In this document: in pieces, positions 1 through 8,305 of the stretch
How the letters are laid out: every line of letters starts with the position of its first letter
Numbering within the stretch: position 1 is the stretch's first letter
Origin: Massilia sp. YIM B02763
GTDB taxonomy: Bacteria > Pseudomonadota > Gammaproteobacteria > Burkholderiales > Burkholderiaceae_D
Direction of reading: 5' to 3'
Assembly (NCBI RefSeq): GCF_030412015.1
Contig: NZ_JASNRD010000001.1
Location: 186,001 to 250,000, forward strand
Length of the DNA: 64,000 bases
Notes under the pieces: generated by a model
Seen by the model: the letters and a program-made list of their open reading frames with translations, nothing else
Database searches by the model: none
Told to the model about the DNA's origin: nothing
Position numbers and translations under genes: made by a program

Positions 1-779
1 AAGCCGTCCATTTCCGGCATCTCGAGGTCGGTCAGCACCAGCGCCACGCGGTCGTGCACGCTCTTGCCTTCGGCCTCGGCGGCCGTCGCGATCATGTTCA
101 ACTGCTCCCAGCATTCCTTGCCGGTCTTGGTCATCACGAACGGCAGGCCCATTGCCTCCAGGCCCCGTTCGATCAGCGAGCGCGCGACGACGGAATCGTC
201 GGCCGCCAGTATCACGGAGCCCGGTTTCAGCTGGATCTTGTCGCCGACGGAGGTCGCGATGTTGTCGTCGGACGATTCCGGGTTCAGCTCGCGCAGGATG
301 GTTTCCACGTCCAGCACCTGGGCCAGGCGCGGCGGATGCTCGTCGGTTTCCGGCAGGCGCGCGATGCTGGTCACCATGCCGCTGCCGGCGCTGTGCTCGG
401 CCGACATCACCTGGCTCCAGTCCAGGCGCACGATCTCTTCCACGCTCTCGACGGCGAATGCCTGCGTGGTGCGGGCGAATTCCGTGACGAGCATGATGTT
501 CAGGCCAGTGCGCGGGATGACGCCGGTGATGCCCGGCAGGTCCAGCACCTGGATGATCTGGCCGCGCAGGTTGACCACGCCCAGCACGTGGTCGGGCGCG
601 CCGGCGACCTTGGTGACCGCCGGCATGGCGACGATCTCGCGGATCTTGAATACGTTGATGCCGAACAGCTCGCTGGAGCTGCCATGTTCGTCACCGCCGA
701 GGCGGAACAGCAACAGCTCGAACTTGTTGTTACTGGTAAGGTTGCTGCGCTCGTCGACTTCCTGCTGAACCGATTTCAT
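1..779 (-). CDS. cheV: Chemotaxis protein CheV (CheW domain plus receiver), cut by the left edge
   Basis: A coupling protein that links chemoreceptors to CheA and can be tuned by phosphorylation. The visible 259 residues start at the ATG at 777-779, preceded by a GGGGTGA Shine-Dalgarno. Residues about 15-160 form a CheW domain with the typical FKIREIV and VVNLRGQIIQVLDL stretches. A receiver domain begins near residue 190 with the AADDS acidic pair, and the phosphoacceptor Asp251 sits in LTDLEMPEMDG at the very edge of the window. The rest of the receiver (conserved Thr/Ser and Lys) lies outside. The family is normally about 310 residues. CheV identity follows from the domain order; plain CheW lacks the receiver. 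No other chemotaxis gene is in view. Confidence 0.93.
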   Translation of the reverse strand, partial: MKSVQQEVDERSNLTSNNKFELLLFRLGGDEHGSSSELFGINVFKIREIVAMPAVTKVAGAPDHVLGVVNLRGQIIQVLDLPGITGVIPRTGLNIMLVTEFARTTQAFAVESVEEIVRLDWSQVMSAEHSAGSGMVTSIARLPETDEHPPRLAQVLDVETILRELNPESSDDNIATSVGDKIQLKPGSVILAADDSVVARSLIERGLEAMGLPFVMTKTGKECWEQLNMIATAAEAEGKSVHDRVALVLTDLEMPEMDG

Positions 780-825
780 TGTGTCACCCCAAGGTATGAT
801 TCTTTGAGGAAATTCTAGTCGCGAA

Positions 826-850
826 TGGCGGTCCTGTGTAAAGACCGCCA
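826..850. other. Hairpin between cheV and the MYG1-like gene
   Basis: Perfect 8-bp stem TGGCGGTC / GACCGCCA with a 9-nt loop, lying in the 147-bp gap downstream of the MYG1-like gene and upstream of cheV. No T-tract follows the stem on the minus strand, so it is a poor intrinsic terminator. It would lie in the 5' leader of cheV or at its promoter. Function unknown. Confidence 0.35.
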
Positions 851-926
851 CCGATTTCGGGAAATTCTTGACACTACTGGTTCAAAAAAACCACAGAATT
901 GCCGAAACGACTTTACGAACAGTCGA

Positions 927-1889
927 TCAAACAGACGTTCCGGCCAGTCGGTCGACCTCGTCCAGCGCCAGGCGCGCCATGGTGCGGATGCCGTCGTAGG
1001 ATTTTGCAGCGGCGATGAAGCGGCCGTTGTGGCAGAAACCGGCATCGGGCACGCCGGTGACGGCCGCCAGGTCGGCGTCGCGCAGGCCGGCCCAGGCTTC
1101 GGGCAGGTCGGCGCGGGCATCGAAGTTCTCCGTGCTGACGGGCACCGTATGGATCATATGGCGCTGTTCGGCCAGGTTATGGCTGATCACGAACAGCACG
1201 TCCGGCATCTCCTTGCGCACCACGGTGGCCCAGGGCATGGCGCCGTTCTTCAGGAACAGCACCCGGCCGCCCTCCAGCACTTCCGCGCCGCGCACCTGTT
1301 CCAGCGCCAGCAAGGCGCCCACGCGGTACTTGACGGCGTTGGCCATGATGTCCGTGAGGACGGCCATCGCGCGCTCGAACTGGGCGGTGCGGTAGGCCTC
1401 GGCCGCTTCGCCGTAGCCCAGGCGCTGCTCGTCCATCCAGTTCAGGTTGTAGCCGGAGACGACGGCCGACAGCCCGTAGCCGCCGGGCGCGTTCTTGGCC
1501 GCGCCCACGTCGGACAAATCTAGATACTGGACGATGTCGCCGTCGATGGCCCAGGCGATCTGCTGCGCCGTTTCGCCGTTCAGCACCTGGCCCGCGTGGC
1601 GCAGCGCCAGCGCGGCCACGCAGCGCGCGCCGTATTCCTTCCATACCAGTCCGGCGCTCGCGTACGGCACGCCGCTGCTGCGCGCGCCGTCGAACCCTTT
1701 CTGGTGATGGTCGAAGCGGCCCGTGGCCGGGTCCCACACGCCGCCCACGTCGATGGCGAAATCGGCCCCGTCGATGGTGGCCGCATCGCGCGTGCGCACC
1801 AGGCCGGCGTCGGGATACAGGATCTTCAATACGGCGACGGCCCACGCGTCGTCCGCGTGGAATTTGCCCCCGTGGGTGGCTATCAACAT
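927..1889 (-). CDS. MYG1 family protein (UPF0160), DHH-like metal hydrolase
   Basis: 320 residues. The family (PF03690) is related to DHH phosphoesterases; the yeast/human member MYG1 is a 3'-5' RNA exonuclease, and the bacterial role is unknown. Seen here: the N-terminal HGGKFHADD motif (residues 6-14), the metal-binding FDHHQ (Asp60-His61-His62) and the IDVGGVWDP stretch between them. The ATG at 1887-1889 has a good GGAGAAAG ribosome binding site; longer upstream in-frame sequence looks non-coding. It diverges from the cyanophycinase-like gene, with a long inverted repeat in the shared upstream region. Probably cytosolic: no signal peptide. Confidence 0.9.
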   Translation of the reverse strand: MLIATHGGKFHADDAWAVAVLKILYPDAGLVRTRDAATIDGADFAIDVGGVWDPATGRFDHHQKGFDGARSSGVPYASAGLVWKEYGARCVAALALRHAGQVLNGETAQQIAWAIDGDIVQYLDLSDVGAAKNAPGGYGLSAVVSGYNLNWMDEQRLGYGEAAEAYRTAQFERAMAVLTDIMANAVKYRVGALLALEQVRGAEVLEGGRVLFLKNGAMPWATVVRKEMPDVLFVISHNLAEQRHMIHTVPVSTENFDARADLPEAWAGLRDADLAAVTGVPDAGFCHNGRFIAAAKSYDGIRTMARLALDEVDRLAGTSV

Positions 1890-1928
1890 GCTTTCTCCAA
1901 TTCGTTCGGCAGTACGGCTCGAACCCGC

Positions 1929-1994
1929 ATGATACCGGTTCGCCGTGCTTTCTCGTAGCGGGCATGGCGCACAGAGCGCACGAACCGGTATCAT
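1929..1994. promoter_or_regulatory. 14-bp perfect inverted repeat in a divergent promoter region
   Basis: Arms 1929-1942 (ATGATACCGGTTCG) and 1981-1994 (CGAACCGGTATCAT) are exact reverse complements, 38 bp apart, between the divergent starts at 1889 and 2036. Each arm contains the self-complementary core ACCGGT, and the two cores are 50 bp centre to centre, close to five helical turns. This is compatible with two operator sites for a looping regulator such as a LacI/GalR-type protein, but no regulator gene is adjacent. Confidence 0.5.
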
Positions 1995-2035
1995 CCATGC
2001 GCCGCACCCGCTCAACCGCCACCATCGGAGTCCGC

Positions 2036-3310
2036 ATGTTCCAACGCCTGGCCGCGACGTTCCTGCCCCGTCCTTCACTGTTCCCCGCCGTCGGCCTGCT
2101 CATCGGCCTCGCCATCGGCCCGAGCATGTCCGCCCGTGCCGCCGGCCCGGCGCCGGCCGTCCCCAAGGGCTCGCTGGTGATCGCCGGCGGCGCCCTGCGC
2201 GCCGACAATGCCACCGTCTGGAAGACGATCGTGGACCTGGCCGGCGGCCGCGGCGCGCGCATCGCCGTGTTCGCGACGGCGGCCGGCAACCCGGAACGCT
2301 CGGCCAGGTTCGTCGCCGAGGTATTGCGCGGCGCCGGCGCCGAACCGTTCATCGTGCCGCTGGCGCCCCGCCTGAAGGACAGCGACGTGCGCAAGGCGGC
2401 CGACGACGCGAAGCTGGCCGCGCAGGTGGCCGGCGCCGGCGGGGCCTTCTTCACGGGCGGCGACCAGGGCCGCATCACGGCGGCATTGCGCCGGCCCGAC
2501 GGCACCAGCACGGCCGTGCTGGACGCGCTGTGGGCCATGTACCGCCGCGGCGGCGTCATCGCCGGCACCAGCGCGGGCGCGGCGATCATGAGCAGCACCA
2601 TGTTCTACGAGGGCCAGGCCCCGCTGCCCACGCTGAAAAGCGGCATCACGGAAGGACGCGACATCGCGCCGGGCCTGGGCTTCATCGGCGACGAGGTGTT
2701 CGTCGACCAGCACCTGCTCGTGCGCGGCCGCTTCGCCCGCATGCTGCCCGCGATGCTGGCCAGGAAGTACCGGCTGGGCCTGGGCATCGACGAGAACACG
2801 GCGGCCGTCGTCACCCACCCGGACGGCAAGCCGGGCCTGTCCATCCAGGTCATCGGCTACAAGGGCGCGATCCTGCTCGATCTGGGCCAGGCCACGGTCG
2901 ACGCGGCGCGGCCGGCCTTCAACATCGCCAATGCGCGCATCAGCTATATGGACGCGGGCGACCGCTACGAGACGGCGGGCGCCACCTTCAAGCCGGGCGG
3001 CGACAAGGAGAAGATCGAGGACGCGGGCCCCGCGGCGTCCGGCGCGTGGTTCACGCCGGACATCCTCGGCAACCAGGCCGTCGTCGACCTGCTGTGGAAG
3101 CTGGGTGCGGGCAAGCTGCCGAAGGCGACGGGCATCGCCTTCGGCGGGCCCGCGAGCGCGGCGCCGGAACGAGGCTTCGAATTCACGTTCAGCAAAGTCC
3201 CGGAAAGCGAGTCCTACGAGTCAAACCGCGCCGACACCTACTCCGTCTACCGCGTACGGCTGGACGTGAAGCCCATCCGCATGAAACAGCCGCTGTACGA
3301 GAACGAGTGA
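2036..3310 (+). CDS. Exported cyanophycinase-like peptidase (S51 family)
   Basis: 424 residues from the ATG at 2036, chosen because GGAG lies 5 nt upstream; two earlier in-frame ATGs (1964, 1997) lack a site. Residues 1-36 look like a signal peptide ending near SARAAG, so the enzyme should be periplasmic or secreted. The S51 fold is visible: GSLVIAGGALR near 45, the FTGGDQ loop at 139-144 and the nucleophile elbow GTSAGA with Ser179. Cyanophycinases hydrolyse beta-Asp-Arg cyanophycin; the family also includes peptidase E-like dipeptidases. The C-terminal about 130 residues extend beyond the core catalytic domain. No cyanophycin synthetase is in the window, so the substrate could be exogenous or a different isoaspartyl peptide. 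Confidence 0.85.
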   Translation: MFQRLAATFLPRPSLFPAVGLLIGLAIGPSMSARAAGPAPAVPKGSLVIAGGALRADNATVWKTIVDLAGGRGARIAVFATAAGNPERSARFVAEVLRGAGAEPFIVPLAPRLKDSDVRKAADDAKLAAQVAGAGGAFFTGGDQGRITAALRRPDGTSTAVLDALWAMYRRGGVIAGTSAGAAIMSSTMFYEGQAPLPTLKSGITEGRDIAPGLGFIGDEVFVDQHLLVRGRFARMLPAMLARKYRLGLGIDENTAAVVTHPDGKPGLSIQVIGYKGAILLDLGQATVDAARPAFNIANARISYMDAGDRYETAGATFKPGGDKEKIEDAGPAASGAWFTPDILGNQAVVDLLWKLGAGKLPKATGIAFGGPASAAPERGFEFTFSKVPESESYESNRADTYSVYRVRLDVKPIRMKQPLYENE

Positions 3311-3323
3311 GGGAGGCCAATGG

Positions 3324-4226
3324 CTAGCGCCGGCCGCGAGTCGCCAGCCAGCACAGGATGGACCCCGCGCAGACCATGGCGGCGCCCTGCCAGAACGCCG
3401 GCGGCAGCGGCGCTCCCAGGACGAGCGCCGCGAGGGCGGCCGACAGCACGGGGATGAAGTAGGAGGCGCCGGCGAGCACCGTGACGTTGCCGTGCAGGAT
3501 ACCGACGTTCCACGCCGCATAGCCGAAGCCCATCGCGGCGGCGGCAAGCAGCAGGCAGATCGTCGTGCGCGTGTCGAACGCCAGCGTGCCGCCGCCGAAC
3601 GCGAGGTACTTCGACCACAGCACGAGCGCGGTCAGCATGAAGAACAGCGTCACGCCGTTCCTGCCCTCCGCGATCCGCGCCGTTACCGTGCAATAGGTCG
3701 ACCAGATCAGCGCGCCCGCGAACGCCAGGCCGTAGCTCAGCGGGTTGGTGCGCACGTTCGCCAGCATCGCCGCCGCGTCGAGTCCCTGCTCCCCGCCCAG
3801 CACCCGGCATACCCCCAGGAGCGCCAGCGCGAAGCCGGGGACGATCAAGGGGCCGGATTTCTGCCCGTTGAACAGGATGGCGAACGCCATCGTGAGCGCC
3901 GGCCACAGGTAGTTCACCATGCCGACCTCGATGGCCTGGCGGTCCGTGGCGGCGTAGCCGATCGACAGCGCCAGGCACACTTCATAGGACACGAACAGCG
4001 CGCCGCCCAGCAGCAGGTAGCGGCGCGGGAAGGTGCGGATCCCGCCCGTGCCGACCGTCGCCAGCAGCAGGATCGAGGCGACCGTATAGATCATGGCCGC
4101 GCCGCCCGTCGCGCCCAGCCCCAGGCTCACGCTGCGGATCAGGCCGACGACCGAACTCCACAGCACGATGGCCAGCAGGCCGGTCGCCGTCGCCCGCCGC
4201 GCGCCGGTCCTGGCCGCCCGCGCCAT
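3324..4226 (-). CDS. DMT/EamA family exporter, YddG-like
   Basis: 300 residues with ten predicted membrane segments, typical of the drug/metabolite transporter superfamily. Whole-length resemblance (WSSVVGLIRSVS at the N-terminus, MVNYLWPALTM in the middle) is closest to YddG, an exporter of aromatic and other amino acids in enterobacteria. Its ATG at 4224-4226 overlaps the Lrp stop codon as TGATG, so translation is probably coupled to that regulator. With dadA-alr divergent from Lrp, export of an amino acid sensed by Lrp is a reasonable guess. Substrate not determinable from the sequence. Confidence 0.82.
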   Translation of the reverse strand: MARAARTGARRATATGLLAIVLWSSVVGLIRSVSLGLGATGGAAMIYTVASILLLATVGTGGIRTFPRRYLLLGGALFVSYEVCLALSIGYAATDRQAIEVGMVNYLWPALTMAFAILFNGQKSGPLIVPGFALALLGVCRVLGGEQGLDAAAMLANVRTNPLSYGLAFAGALIWSTYCTVTARIAEGRNGVTLFFMLTALVLWSKYLAFGGGTLAFDTRTTICLLLAAAAMGFGYAAWNVGILHGNVTVLAGASYFIPVLSAALAALVLGAPLPPAFWQGAAMVCAGSILCWLATRGRR

Positions 4227-4711
4227 CAGCGCTGTACCGCCAGCGCCAGCGTTTCCTTCACCTCTTCCATCACGACGTAGCTCTTCGACTGGCCGCCGTC
4301 GGCCACATGCAGGATCTCGCCCAGCAGGCGCCGGTATTCCGTCATCTCGGGGATGCGCGCCTTGATCAGGTAGTCGAAGTCGCCGGAGACGAGGTGGCAT
4401 TCCAGCACTTCGGGAATCGCCAGCATGGCGCGCCGGAACCGCTCGAACGCCCCTTCCGATTTCTGGCGCAGCGTGATCTCGACGAACACGAGGATCTGCA
4501 GCCCGAGCGCCTGGGGCGTCACGCGCGCATGGTAGCCGGCGATGACGCCGTCGCGCTCCATGCGCTTGACCCGTTCGATGCAGGGCGTGAGCGACAATCC
4601 GACCTGTTCCGCGAGGTCTTTCATCACGATCCTGCCGTCCTGTTGCAGGATCGTCAGGATGTGCAGGTCGATACGGTCGAGCACACGGCTCGACTCCTTT
4701 TGTACGCGCAT
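4226..4711 (-). CDS. Lrp/AsnC family transcriptional regulator, probably of dadA-alr
   Basis: 161 residues. Residues about 10-65 form the AsnC-type helix-turn-helix (LDRIDLHILTILQQDGR, then MKDLAEQVGLSLTPCIERVKRM); residues 70-155 are the RAM ligand domain with the conserved SGDFDYLIKARIP stretch. The ATG at 4711 has GGTGAAA upstream. It is divergent from dadA with a 110-bp AT-richer gap, the arrangement seen for DadR-type activators, and it overlaps the YddG-like exporter. The likely effector is an amino acid such as alanine; that is inference from context. Confidence 0.88.
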   Translation of the reverse strand: MRVQKESSRVLDRIDLHILTILQQDGRIVMKDLAEQVGLSLTPCIERVKRMERDGVIAGYHARVTPQALGLQILVFVEITLRQKSEGAFERFRRAMLAIPEVLECHLVSGDFDYLIKARIPEMTEYRRLLGEILHVADGGQSKSYVVMEEVKETLALAVQR

Positions 4712-4821
4712 GAAGTTTCACCAAAAAGGGATGCAATTACCGAATCAATTATCGCAATACTCGCTGTAATATGGCAATCTTTACTAATATCGTCTCCGTT
4801 TAGGGGAATCCGGGAAGAGCT
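4712..4821. promoter_or_regulatory. Divergent lrp / dadA control region
   Basis: A 110-bp gap clearly richer in A+T than its surroundings, which suits Lrp-type binding. A possible -10 for dadA is TAATAT at 4785-4790 but no convincing -35 lies 16-18 bp upstream, consistent with an activator-dependent promoter. GGAAGAG ahead of the dadA ATG serves as ribosome binding site. Confidence 0.4.
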
Positions 4822-6123
4822 ATGCGAGCGACGCGCGTTTTGGTGCTGGGCAGCGGTGTGGTCGGCGTGACCACCGCCTATTATCTGGCGAAAGCCGGCC
4901 ATGAAGTGACGGTCATCGACCGCCAGCCCGGTCCGGCCCTCGAGACCAGTTTCGCGAATGCCGGCCAGATCTCGCCCGGCTACGCCTCGCCCTGGGCCGC
5001 GCCCGGCATCCCGCTCAAGGCCTTCAAGTGGCTGTTCCAGCGCCACGCGCCGCTGGCCATCCGCCCCGACGGCAGCCTGTTCCAGTTGCAATGGATGTGG
5101 GAGATGTACCGCAACTGCGACGCCAGCCGCTACGCCGTCAACAAGGAACGCATGGTGCGCCTGGCCGAGTATAGCCGCGACTGCATCCGCCAGCTGCGCG
5201 CGGACACGGGCATCGCCTACGAGGGCCGCCAGCAAGGGACGCTGCAGCTGTTCCGCACCCAGGCCCAGTTCGACGGCGCCGCCAAGGACATCGAGGTGCT
5301 GCGCGACGCCGGCGTGCCGTTCGAGGTGCTGGAAAGCGAACGCCTGGCCCAGGCCGAGCCGGCCCTGGCCCACGTGCGCGGCAAGCTGGTGGGCGGCCTG
5401 CGCCTGCCGAACGACGAGACGGGCGACTGCCAGCTGTTCACGTCGCGCCTGACGCAGATGGCGCGCGAGCTGGGCGTGCGCTTCGAATTCGACACCGAGA
5501 TCCAGCGCCTGGAGATCAAGGACGGCGAGATCGCCGCCGTCCAGACCAGCAAGGGCATGTTCGGCGCCGAGCGCTACGTGCTGGCGCTGGGCAGCTATTC
5601 GCGCCTGCTGCTGCAAGACCAGTTCAAGGTCCCCGTCTATCCGCTCAAGGGTTATTCCCTCACGGTGCCCATCGTCGACGCCGCCAAGGCGCCCGTCTCG
5701 ACGATCCTGGACGAGACCTACAAGATCGCCGTCACCCGCTTCGACGACCGCATCCGCGTCGGCGGCATGGCGGAGATCGCCGGCTACAGCAAGGCATTGA
5801 ACCCGGCCCGCCGCGAGACGCTGGAACTGGTCGTGAACGACCTGTTCCCGGGTGGCGGCGACCTGAAGAACGCCACCTTCTGGACCGGCCTGCGCCCGAT
5901 GACGCCGGACAGCACCCCGATCGTCGGCGCGACGCCGCTGCGCAACCTGTTCCTGAACACGGGCCACGGCACGCTGGGCTGGACCATGGCCTGCGGCTCG
6001 GCCAGCGTGATCGCCGACCTGGTCGGCGGCCGCACGCCGGCGATCCCGGCCGACGACCTGGCCGTGTTCCGCTACGCGGGCGCCGGCAATGCCGCCGCCC
6101 GTCCCGCCATCGCGCGTGCCTGA
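4822..6123 (+). CDS. dadA: D-amino acid dehydrogenase small subunit
   Basis: 433 residues, the usual DadA length. It oxidises D-alanine (and other D-amino acids) to pyruvate and ammonia, passing electrons to the quinone pool at the inner membrane. The FAD dinucleotide fold is at residues 6-33 ([20 protein letters not shown]) and the DadA signatures [19 protein letters not shown] (about 45-63) and [14 protein letters not shown] near the C-terminus are present. The next gene, alanine racemase, begins one base after its stop, giving a dadAX-type operon for catabolism of L-alanine via D-alanine. An Lrp regulator diverges upstream. Confidence 0.96.
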   Translation: MRATRVLVLGSGVVGVTTAYYLAKAGHEVTVIDRQPGPALETSFANAGQISPGYASPWAAPGIPLKAFKWLFQRHAPLAIRPDGSLFQLQWMWEMYRNCDASRYAVNKERMVRLAEYSRDCIRQLRADTGIAYEGRQQGTLQLFRTQAQFDGAAKDIEVLRDAGVPFEVLESERLAQAEPALAHVRGKLVGGLRLPNDETGDCQLFTSRLTQMARELGVRFEFDTEIQRLEIKDGEIAAVQTSKGMFGAERYVLALGSYSRLLLQDQFKVPVYPLKGYSLTVPIVDAAKAPVSTILDETYKIAVTRFDDRIRVGGMAEIAGYSKALNPARRETLELVVNDLFPGGGDLKNATFWTGLRPMTPDSTPIVGATPLRNLFLNTGHGTLGWTMACGSASVIADLVGGRTPAIPADDLAVFRYAGAGNAAARPAIARA

Positions 6124-6124
6124 C

Positions 6125-7282
6125 ATGGACCGTTCCACCGATACCGCGCTGGGTTCCAGCCTGCCCGCGGCCGACGTGGCCGGCGCGTACGACCGCGCCG
6201 GCGCCCTGCTCACCGTCGACCTCGACGCCATCCGCGCCAACTACCGCCTGCTGCGGGCGCAGGCCGGCGGCGCGCTGGTCGCCGGCATCATGAAGGCGGA
6301 CGCCTACGGCCTGGGCATGGCGCGCATCGCCCCCGTGCTGGCGGCCGAGGGCTGCCGCGTGTTCTTCACGGCCCACCTGGACGAGGCCATCCGCCTGCGT
6401 CCCATGATCCCCGCCGACCGCGCCATCTACGTGCTGCACGGCCCCATGCCGGGCACGGCCGACGACTTCGTCGCGCACGGCATCGCGCCCGTGCTGAACG
6501 ACGCCGGCCAGGCGCGCGAATGGATCGCCGCCGGCCGCCGGCTCGGCCGGCGCCTGCCCGCCGCGATCCAGGTCGATACGGGCATGTCGCGCATGGGCAT
6601 GTCCCCGGCCGACCTCGAGGCGCTGGGCGCCCCGGCCGCGTGGCTGCGCGAGATCGCGCCGGCCTTCCTGATGAGCCACCTGGCCTGCGCCGACGAAGCG
6701 GTCCACCCGATGAACGCGGCCCAGCTGGCCCGCTTCGAGGCGCTGCGCGCCCGGTTCCCGGGCCTGCCCTGCAGCCTGGCCAATTCCTCCGGCGTGTTCC
6801 TCGGCAGCGCCTTTCACTACGACATCGTGCGCCCCGGCGCCGCGCTGTATGGCATCAACCCGCACCCGGGCAGTATCAATCCGATGCGCGCCGTAGCGGC
6901 GCTGCAGGCGCGCATCGTGCAGGTGCGCGACGTGGAAGACGGCGCCATCGTCGGCTACGGCGCCCGCTTCACGGCGGACGGCCCGCGCCGCATCGCCACC
7001 ATCGCCGTCGGCTACGCGGACGGCTGGCTGCGCGCGCTGACCAATCGCGGCCATGCGTTCGTCGACGGCGTGCGCGTGCCGGTCGCCGGCACCGTTTCGA
7101 TGGACAGCATCACGCTGGACGTGAGCGCCATCCCGCGCGAGCGCATCGCGCCGGGCCTGGCCGTCGAGCTGCTGGGTCCCCACCAGCACGTGGACGAAGT
7201 GGCGGCGCAGGCGGGCACGATCGGCTACGAGGTGCTGACGCGCCTGGGCAGCCGCTTCCACCGCGTCTACGCCAACGCCTGA
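6125..7282 (+). CDS. dadX: Alanine racemase (catabolic, DadX type)
   Basis: 385 residues from the ATG at 6125, directly after the dadA TGA (1-nt spacing), so translation is coupled. A PLP enzyme interconverting L- and D-alanine. Lys57 in AGIMKADAYGLG is the PLP lysine; the second catalytic base is the Tyr in AVGYADGW; HLACADE and GTVSMDSITLDVS are further family motifs. The position in a dad operon suggests the catabolic DadX role rather than the housekeeping Alr, although one enzyme may serve both. Its 3' end overlaps the ancestral stop of the decayed epimerase gene on the other strand. Confidence 0.93.
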   Translation: MDRSTDTALGSSLPAADVAGAYDRAGALLTVDLDAIRANYRLLRAQAGGALVAGIMKADAYGLGMARIAPVLAAEGCRVFFTAHLDEAIRLRPMIPADRAIYVLHGPMPGTADDFVAHGIAPVLNDAGQAREWIAAGRRLGRRLPAAIQVDTGMSRMGMSPADLEALGAPAAWLREIAPAFLMSHLACADEAVHPMNAAQLARFEALRARFPGLPCSLANSSGVFLGSAFHYDIVRPGAALYGINPHPGSINPMRAVAALQARIVQVRDVEDGAIVGYGARFTADGPRRIATIAVGYADGWLRALTNRGHAFVDGVRVPVAGTVSMDSITLDVSAIPRERIAPGLAVELLGPHQHVDEVAAQAGTIGYEVLTRLGSRFHRVYANA

Positions 7283-7940
7283 CGCAGCGCGGCGCCGGCG
7301 GGCAGGCAGCCGACGCCCGCCAGCGTCGCGCGCACCGTCGTCCAGCGGCGTGTGCGGCTCGGCGCCCAGTACCGCCACCAGCTTCGCATTGTCCAGCCGC
7401 ACCGCCCGCTCCCACAGGTAGCGCATCTCACCCAGCTCGCGCATCGTCACGTTGAACGGCGCCAGCCCCGCGCGGCGGGCGATCAGCGCGACCATCGCCG
7501 CCGCCACGTCCGGCAGGTAGGCCCACTGGTGGCCGGCGCCGCCGCGGACCGGGTTGGCGATGCGCGTCACGGGCCGCCCCCGCTTGACGAGGCCCTGGAC
7601 GAACCAGTTGTTGCCGGCATGGGGGCCGAAGAAGTCGCCGGCACGCACGACCAGTGTCCTGCCCCCACGCGCGCACCACGCTTCCAGCTCCTCTTCGACC
7701 CGCACCCGCACGGCGCCCTTGCGCGTGGCGGGATGCTGCGGCGCGCCCTCCGTGATGGGCGATGGCGCGTCGGGCCCGTAGTTGTAGACGGAGCCCGCGA
7801 CCGCCACCAGCGCGCCGGCCGCGTCGGCGGCCGCCATCGCGTTGCGCACCATGGGCAGCACGAGCTTGTCCCAGTCGCGGTAGCCGGGCGGGTTGACGGC
7901 GTGGACGATGACGGCGCAGCCGGCGGCCGCGGCACGCCCG
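7267..7940 (-). pseudogene. NAD-dependent epimerase/dehydratase remnant, 5' deleted and frameshifted
   Basis: The reading frame opens in the middle of an extended SDR protein: VIVHAVNPPGYRDW, then VAGSVYNYGPDAPSPITEGAPQ and GDFFGPHAGNNWFVQG, then WAYLPDVAAAMV. The N-terminal Rossmann GxxGxxG segment and about 60-70 residues are missing, with no start codon or ribosome site. Near the 3' end the frame shifts: after EPHTPLD (about 7346) the family-like C-terminus TVRATLAGVGCLPAG continues in another frame to a TAG at 7267-7269, so a second lesion exists. The 5' truncation coincides with the truncation of a LysR gene on the other strand. Judged non-functional. Confidence 0.82.
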
Positions 7941-7942
7941 CC

Positions 7943-8287
7943 AGCGGCGGGGAGCTGGCCGGCCACACGCTGATCGGCTACGACCGCATGACGCCGCTGG
8001 TACGCGCGGGCCTGAAGCGCTGGCCCCAGCTGGAACGGCGCAGCTTCGCGCTGCGCATCGACAGCGACGTGGCCCAGCTGGCCCTGATCCGCGCCGGCGC
8101 CGGCATCGGCTTCTGCCAGGCGCCGCTCGCGCGCCGCGCGCCGGCGCTGGTGCGCGTGCTGCCCGGCGAGTTCGACCTCGTGTTCGACACCTGGATCACG
8201 ATGCACGAGGACTTGCGCGACAGCCCGCGCTGCCGCGTCACGTTCGACGCGCTGGCCGAGGCGCTGGCCGCGCACGCCTCGGGCTGA
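7943..8287 (+). pseudogene. LysR-family regulator remnant, C-terminal part only
   Basis: About 114 residues matching the end of a LysR substrate-binding domain: LAGHTLIGYDRMTPLVRAGL, then FALRIDSDVAQLALIRAGAG, GFCQAPLARR and FDTWITMHEDLRDSPRCR, ending at TGA 8285-8287. The DNA-binding helix-turn-helix and the first half of the sensor domain (about 190 residues) are absent and no start is available. It points away from the epimerase remnant, so the two were probably a divergent regulator/target pair whose shared promoter and both 5' ends have been removed. Confidence 0.82.
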
Positions 8288-8305
8288 GGCGCCGGCGAGG
8301 AGCGA

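Noticed and set aside
869..874. TTGACA as a -35 box
   Set aside because: It faces into the 3' end of the MYG1-like gene on the opposite strand and has no -10 at the right distance.
1929..1994. The inverted repeat as the ends of a tiny mobile element (MITE)
   Set aside because: Only 66 bp in total, no target duplication seen at the ends, and its position in a divergent promoter is better explained by operators.
5732..8275. Very long open frame on the minus strand opposite dadA-dadX
   Set aside because: It is open because of high GC third-position bias; its composition (His/Gln/Arg/Val rich) has no family signature except where it passes through the epimerase remnant.
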